Assembly: GCF_037440165.1 (NCBI RefSeq)
Contig: NZ_JBBIUQ010000005.1
Coordinates: 1 to 64,000 of the forward strand
Source of the DNA: Ignavibacterium sp037440165
GTDB lineage: Bacteria > Bacteroidota > Ignavibacteria > Ignavibacteriales > Ignavibacteriaceae
Direction: 5' to 3'
Length of the DNA: 64,000 nucleotides
A model generated the notes under the pieces. That model worked only from the letters and a program-made list of their open reading frames with translations. It was not told where the DNA came from and did no database searches. Below are positions 59,435 through 64,000 of this stretch, piece by piece (position 1 is the first letter of the stretch; the number at the start of each line of letters is the position of its first letter). The position numbers and the translations under genes were made by a program.

Positions 59435-61417
59435 TTACTTCAATAAAATTAATTTCTTACCAAATTCTTTTCCATTGAGTGAAATAAGGAAATAATAAAC
59501 GCCGCTTGCACACAATGTTCCGTCATCCGAAAGACCATCCCACTCAATTATGTTTTCACCAGCAAAACTGTTTTGCTTAATCTCTTTAACACTTCTTCCC
59601 GCTGCATCTATAATTGAAAGACGGAATGATTCATTGCCAGACGAACGAAAGTTAATTCTTACAAGTTTATGTTTGAGCGGCAAAAAGGGATTCGGATAAA
59701 TATCACTTACTGTGTAATCAAGATTATTCAAAATGAGATTAAGATTGAGCGAAATATTTAATGCCCCATAAATCATCTGGTAATTTTTATTTGATGGAAC
59801 TCTGATTGTATTTCCTGAGCTATCCTGATAAATGAAATAAAATTCTAACCTTTTACCATTTGCAAAAGATGGAAGAATAAATTCAAAGCTATCATCTTTA
59901 AAGGTATTGAAATCAATAGAAGTAAACGATGTGCCATATTCAGCAAGATGAAGTTTAATTGTTGAATGAATTTTCTTTTCATCAAAAAAATTTTTGTTAA
60001 GAACATAGCTGCCGTTTATTTCTTTCAGGTTTGGAAATTCTAAAGCATTCTTGGCTGAAATCAAACCATAACCAATCAGATTATTTGGCGACTGAGAGTT
60101 TGAAGAAGATTCGAGTATTATGCTTCTGAGCTGAGTATTTTTCAGATGCGGAAATTTAGAAAGCAGTAATGCACCAACTCCAGCTGCAATTGGAGAAGAT
60201 GTTGAAGTTCCATTAGCTGAACGATATTCATTTGTTGTCCCTGCTAAAGCTCCGTAAACAGAAACTCCCATAGCAACAACTTCAGGTTTTATTCTCCCAT
60301 CCGAAGTTGGTCCAACTGAACTGAAACTTGCAAGCTGATTCTGAGGATCAACTGAGCCGACTGCAATTACATTAAATCCATCTGCCGGAGCAGTAATATA
60401 TTTCCATTTTGAGTTCCCTTCGTTTCCGGCTGAAGTGAATGTTGCCACTCCCCTATCAAAAGCGAGTTCAACAGCTTTTGTGACTATTGTTGTTTTACCA
60501 TTCATATCCTGATAAGTGTAAGAACCTTCACCGGTATCAAATTCACTATATCCGAGTGAGCTGCTTGTAATATCAACACCAAGATTCTCCATCCATATTA
60601 AAGCAGCAGCATAATTATCTTCTTCGACATGAGTTTCTGAAGCTATGTATTCAGTTTTGGCGAGAAGGAATGAGCTGTTGTATGCTGCACCGATTAATGT
60701 TGAATCTTTATATCCACCAATTATTGAAAAAACAAGTGTGCCGTGAAAATCCTGTCCCGGAGGGTCTTCCGATTCATTAGCAGTGATTGAATCATCAAAA
60801 ACAAAATCATATTCAGCAATAATGTTTCTTGTATTTAATGCCTGATGTCTCTCCCAATCAAAACCTGTATCAAGCAACCCGATTAAAACATTTCTTCCAT
60901 CAATTCCTTTTGAATGAACTAAAGGTATTTCAGACAAATTTAGTTGCGTAAAAGACAAACCATACTCATTTAATGACTGATTCAAGCCTTTCTCATTAAG
61001 AATGATTTGATTATCAGGTGCTTTTTTATAAATAAGTTTTTTTACAGGTTCGATAATCTGAACAAATGGAAGTGATTTTATGAGATTTAATTTTTCTACT
61101 GGAATGATTGCAGAAACACAATTGAACCAACTAAGCTCATGGATTATTTCGATACCGAAAGATTTTAATTCAGTTATGTATCGTTTGCTAACAGGTAAAT
61201 CTTCATATCGAATGATCTCCTCACCCAGATTTTTTTTTCTTCTTTCTATTGCTTTTTCTGTTAGGGAGTTTAATGCTGAATTATATTCAGCAGAAGATTT
61301 TGATAAGATAGAATTTCTGTCAGCGCCTTTATCGGTAAAGTAGATGAAATATTTTTCCTGAGAGAAATTGCTTGATGTGATAATGAGTAAGAAAAGAAAA
61401 ATAATTTTTATCATCAT
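59435..61417 (-). CDS. Secreted subtilisin-like (S8) protease with T9SS sorting domain
   Basis: A 660-residue exported protease. Signal peptide MMIKIIFLFLLIITSSNFSQ is followed by a propeptide-like region (about 20-165) and a subtilase domain. The triad is Asp183 in GLLDTGFDW, His225 in DFHGTLVF and Ser405 in NGTSTSSP; the oxyanion Asn is in AGNEG near 332. The C-terminus is a T9SS domain from YPNPFLPLKHKLVRINF to FGKKLILLK, with the FlgD-like WDGLSDDGTLCASGVYYF. The protein is therefore a cell-surface or extracellular protease. A GTTATG-like duplicate start (61417/61414) does not matter. It lies 16 bases downstream of lepB, so protease and signal peptidase are probably cotranscribed. Confidence 0.93.
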   Translation of the reverse strand: MMIKIIFLFLLIITSSNFSQEKYFIYFTDKGADRNSILSKSSAEYNSALNSLTEKAIERRKKNLGEEIIRYEDLPVSKRYITELKSFGIEIIHELSWFNCVSAIIPVEKLNLIKSLPFVQIIEPVKKLIYKKAPDNQIILNEKGLNQSLNEYGLSFTQLNLSEIPLVHSKGIDGRNVLIGLLDTGFDWERHQALNTRNIIAEYDFVFDDSITANESEDPPGQDFHGTLVFSIIGGYKDSTLIGAAYNSSFLLAKTEYIASETHVEEDNYAAALIWMENLGVDITSSSLGYSEFDTGEGSYTYQDMNGKTTIVTKAVELAFDRGVATFTSAGNEGNSKWKYITAPADGFNVIAVGSVDPQNQLASFSSVGPTSDGRIKPEVVAMGVSVYGALAGTTNEYRSANGTSTSSPIAAGVGALLLSKFPHLKNTQLRSIILESSSNSQSPNNLIGYGLISAKNALEFPNLKEINGSYVLNKNFFDEKKIHSTIKLHLAEYGTSFTSIDFNTFKDDSFEFILPSFANGKRLEFYFIYQDSSGNTIRVPSNKNYQMIYGALNISLNLNLILNNLDYTVSDIYPNPFLPLKHKLVRINFRSSGNESFRLSIIDAAGRSVKEIKQNSFAGENIIEWDGLSDDGTLCASGVYYFLISLNGKEFGKKLILLK

Positions 61418-61433
61418 ATAAAGTTAGTATAAT

Positions 61434-62321
61434 TCAATAAATACTTTTTGTAATTCTATCGAAACGAAGTGCATTAAAGAAATCCCAAAATCCGGTTTTA
61501 ACATTAGGATTAATTGACCAGTAAATCATCCATACTTTACCAATAATTTCATCTTCTGGAACGAAGCCGAAAAATCTACTGTCAACACTTTCAAAACGGT
61601 TATCACCTAAAACAAAATAATAATCGTTCTGAATTATATATTCTGTGATTGGTCTGCCTTTGTATGTGATTACAGTTCCTTCAACACTAATGAATCTTCC
61701 ACCTGATTCATAGTTAATGATTGGCTGCCAGATTGAAATGTTTTTAGGATTTATCTGAATAGTATCTCCGCGTTGAGGCACTTTTATAGGACCGTAAAAA
61801 TTAATCTTCCAGCTTTTGTCGTTGAAGGGATAAAATTTTTGCTCAGCTCTGTTATAAAAGAAAGGGCTATTCAAATTGAAAGTTGCGGTTGATGGATTAT
61901 TGATTTCTTCATCGTTTACAAAAACTGATTTATCTTTAAGCTGAACAGTTTCACCCGGCAAACCGATTATTCTTTTTACCAAATCATATCCAGTTAGCGA
62001 TGTATCAACGAGAAATTCATTTGTCCGAAAAACAACAACATCATTTCGTTCTGGTTTTTGCAAACTTAAAATTCTGAAAGATGGAATCTTAAACGGAGTG
62101 AAAGGAAATTTGTGGGGAGTTTTAATCTGATAAGAAGATTTTTTAACAAGAATAAAATCTCCTTCTGTCAAAGCATTCCGCATTGATGATGAAGTGATAT
62201 GATATGCACCAATAAATAATCCTCTGATTATTATAAGTGCAAACAGAAAGATCAAAACGAATAAAAATATTTTCAGTTTGGATCTTTTCTTTACTGCCGG
62301 TTTATATGCCTGAGCTGACAA
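61434..62321 (-). CDS. lepB: Signal peptidase I
   Basis: A 295-residue type I signal peptidase. A basic N-terminus and one membrane segment (about 18-38) lead into the periplasmic catalytic domain. The nucleophile is Ser46 in TSSSMRNAL and the general base Lys116 in DLVKRIIGLPGE. Box E is YYFVLGDNRFESVDSRFFG. The domain between Ser and Lys is long, as in Bacteroidetes. The start is a TTG at 62321 (MSAQAYKPAV) without a strong Shine-Dalgarno; no ATG exists before the catalytic site. It lies 10 bases after lepA, the conserved lepA-lepB order. It would process the Sec signal peptides seen throughout this window. Confidence 0.95.
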   Translation of the reverse strand: MSAQAYKPAVKKRSKLKIFLFVLIFLFALIIIRGLFIGAYHITSSSMRNALTEGDFILVKKSSYQIKTPHKFPFTPFKIPSFRILSLQKPERNDVVVFRTNEFLVDTSLTGYDLVKRIIGLPGETVQLKDKSVFVNDEEINNPSTATFNLNSPFFYNRAEQKFYPFNDKSWKINFYGPIKVPQRGDTIQINPKNISIWQPIINYESGGRFISVEGTVITYKGRPITEYIIQNDYYFVLGDNRFESVDSRFFGFVPEDEIIGKVWMIYWSINPNVKTGFWDFFNALRFDRITKSIY

Positions 62322-62331
62322 TTTTTAACTG

Positions 62332-64000
62332 TTATTCATCAATTTGTAATACTGCTAAAAATGCTTCCTGCGGAATTTCAACATTGCCAACCTGTTTCAT
62401 TCTCTTCTTACCTTCTTTTTGTTTTTCAAGAAGTTTTCGTTTTCGTGTAATATCACCACCATAACATTTCGCAAGAACATTCTTTCTTAATGCTTTGATA
62501 ACTGATTTAGATATTACTTTAGTTCCAATTGCTGCCTGTACATTGATCTCAAACATTTGTCGAGGAATAATGTCTTTTAGTTTTGTGCAGACCTTTCTTC
62601 CCCAGTCATAAGCTTTACTTCTGTGAACAATCATTGAGAGAGCATCAACAGGTTCGTTATTTATTAGAATATCAAGCTTAACAAGATCACTTTCACGATA
62701 ACCAATAAATTCATAATCAAATGAAGCATAACCACGCGTAACTGATTTAAGTTTATCATAAAAATCAAATATTATTTCTGAAAGCGGAAACTCAAATTGT
62801 AAATCTGCTCTTGTCGGATCGATGTAGGTTGTGTTTTTATATACTCCGCGTTTATCCATTGCAAGTTTGATTATGTTACCAACATATTCACTTGGTGTTA
62901 CTATCTGCGCTTTCATATATGGTTCTTCAATATGTTCTATTTCTCCAACGGGAGGCATTTCAGCCGGATTATCAACTATTATCTTCTCACCTTTTTTTGA
63001 GTAAACAATGTATTCAACATTGGGCAATGTTGTAATAATTGACTGATTATATTCACGCAGCAATCTTTCCTGAACAATTTCCATGTGAAGAAGTCCGAGA
63101 AAGCCGCACCGAAATCCAAATCCAAGTGCAACAGAAGTTTCAGGTTGATAAACCAATGCAGAATCATTAAGTCTGAATTTTTCGAGTGCATCGCGAAGGT
63201 TTTCAAAATCATCAGAAGATGTCGGATAAAGACCACTGTAAACCATTGGTTTAACTTCTTTATAACCAGGCAATGGTTCCAAAGCGCCATTTTTTGAGTG
63301 AGTAACTGTATCACCGACTTTAGTATCGTGAACATCTTTTACACCCGCAATAAGATATCCAACATTTCCAGCAGTAAGTTCATCTGTCTTAATTCTTTTA
63401 AGACCAAGCACACCAATTTCTTCGGCATCAAATTCTTTATTTACTTTAAAGAATTTTATTCTGTCTCTGGTTTTAAGTGTTCCGTTTACAACACGAATAT
63501 ATGCAATTGCACCACGATATGAATCGAAAAGAGAATCAAATATTAATGCTTGCAATGGAGCATTTGGATCACATTTTGGAGGAGGAACTTTTTTTACTAC
63601 TGTTTCAAGCAGTTCATCAATGCCTATTTTAGCTTTGGCACTGACGAGGTGAATATCTTCCTTTGTGCAGCCAAGCAAGTCAATAATTTGCTGGGAGACT
63701 TTATCTATTTCAGCACTTGGTAAATCAATTTTATTTATGACAGGAATAATTTCCAATCCTGCATCAATTGCCAGATAAAGATTGCTGATGGTTTGTGCTT
63801 CAACTCCCTGAGCTGCATCAACTACTAATATTGCGCCTTCACACGCAGCCAAAGATCTTGAAACTTCGTAAGTGAAATCAACGTGTCCCGGTGTATCAAT
63901 CAAATTTAAAACATAGTCATTGCCATCTTTTGCACGATAATGCATTTGAATAGCGTGAGATTTGATAGTAATTCCTCTTTCTCTTTCAAGTTCAAGATCA
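62332..64000 (-). CDS. lepA: Elongation factor 4 (LepA), 5' end outside the window
   Basis: About 555 codons are visible; the first roughly 45-50 residues of this translational GTPase lie beyond 64000. The visible start reads ELERERGITIKSHAIQMHY, the G2 region. G3 is DTPGHVDF, G4 NKIDLP and G5 in the SAK segment. EF-4-specific features follow, including VKPMVYSGLYP, ALGFGFRCGFLGLLHME and PRQMFEINVQAAIG, plus the C-terminal domain ending KQVGNVEIPQEAFLAVLQI. LepA binds the ribosome and acts in back-translocation or 30S maturation. The gene precedes lepB by 10 bases. An internal ATG at 63945 is not the start. Confidence 0.95.
   Translation of the reverse strand, partial: DLELERERGITIKSHAIQMHYRAKDGNDYVLNLIDTPGHVDFTYEVSRSLAACEGAILVVDAAQGVEAQTISNLYLAIDAGLEIIPVINKIDLPSAEIDKVSQQIIDLLGCTKEDIHLVSAKAKIGIDELLETVVKKVPPPKCDPNAPLQALIFDSLFDSYRGAIAYIRVVNGTLKTRDRIKFFKVNKEFDAEEIGVLGLKRIKTDELTAGNVGYLIAGVKDVHDTKVGDTVTHSKNGALEPLPGYKEVKPMVYSGLYPTSSDDFENLRDALEKFRLNDSALVYQPETSVALGFGFRCGFLGLLHMEIVQERLLREYNQSIITTLPNVEYIVYSKKGEKIIVDNPAEMPPVGEIEHIEEPYMKAQIVTPSEYVGNIIKLAMDKRGVYKNTTYIDPTRADLQFEFPLSEIIFDFYDKLKSVTRGYASFDYEFIGYRESDLVKLDILINNEPVDALSMIVHRSKAYDWGRKVCTKLKDIIPRQMFEINVQAAIGTKVISKSVIKALRKNVLAKCYGGDITRKRKLLEKQKEGKKRMKQVGNVEIPQEAFLAVLQIDE

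Noticed and set aside
1..64000. CRISPR arrays, tRNA or rRNA genes, insertion sequences, prophage genes
   Set aside because: No repeat-spacer pattern, no cloverleaf-like or rRNA-like stretch in the short intergenic gaps, and no transposase, integrase or phage structural gene was seen.

Overview
This window reads as chromosomal DNA of a free-living member of the Bacteroidetes/Chlorobi group, most likely an Ignavibacteria-type organism. The DNA is AT-rich. Three large exported proteins end in the type IX secretion (T9SS) C-terminal sorting domain, each with a NPF- or SPF-type start and a basic, leucine-rich last strand. A ubiE/menG gene points to a menaquinone respirer. Several candidate promoters resemble the TTTG / TAnnTTTG class described in Bacteroidetes. 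The taxonomic call is inference from gene content; no rRNA is present. I saw no tRNA, rRNA, CRISPR array, integrase, transposase or prophage gene, and coding density is very high. The only gene-free stretch longer than 300 bases is 117-462.

Layout. 1-6.6 kb (minus strand): the start of an exported protein, a YihY-type membrane protein overlapping purL, and a large secreted Asp-box T9SS cargo protein. 6.8-12.0 kb (plus): a membrane glycosyltransferase and a methyltransferase, then a nucleoside-salvage run (cdd, tdk, CNT nucleoside transporter, purine-nucleoside phosphorylase). 12.1-15.3 kb (plus): secD and secF, closed by a strong terminator, then an exported PAP2 phosphatase. 16.2-26.8 kb (minus): a signalling block with three SpoIIE/PP2C phosphatases, an RsbW-like kinase, a STAS antagonist and a phosphodiester-glycosidase-domain protein in one tight operon, preceded by an ECF sigma factor and its membrane anti-sigma factor. 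A second STAS gene diverges on the plus strand at 26.9 kb. 27.3-35.7 kb: purA and a sensor kinase (plus); then nadA, aroB, aroK, an outer-membrane barrel and a PpiD/SurA-like foldase (minus). 35.9-42.2 kb (plus): Crp/Fnr regulator, PHP phosphoesterase, ribH, a beta-propeller T9SS protein and an ABC-F ATPase. 42.2-54.2 kb: ROK kinase, rsmA, PAP2-like membrane protein, ubiE, lipoprotein/rdgB, amidohydrolase, AhpD-like protein, rhomboid/DUF1028/CocE hydrolase cluster, TauE and aldo-keto reductase. 54.3-64.0 kb: uvrA, YigZ, MarR, then a minus-strand run lepA (cut by the window edge), lepB, subtilisin-like T9SS protease, O-methyltransferase and an unknown helical protein.

How it works together. 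Envelope export is a recurring theme: SecDF, signal peptidase I, a periplasmic foldase, a barrel protein, lipoproteins, T9SS cargo, and two proteases of the envelope or secreted type (rhomboid, subtilase). The most distinctive part is the 16-27 kb signalling block. It has the parts of a partner-switching circuit (phosphatase, kinase, antagonist) with three differently equipped sensor phosphatases, next to an ECF sigma/anti-sigma pair with a recognisable ECF-type promoter of its own. The sequence does not show which sigma factor or other partner the kinase controls.

Two non-coding items need attention. One is a composite element at about 30.95-31.09 kb, with a perfect 13-bp hairpin pointing against the surrounding genes and a 22-codon ORF with a good ribosome site. 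The other is a 61-bp imperfect palindrome at 48.96-49.02 kb that looks like a dispersed repeat.
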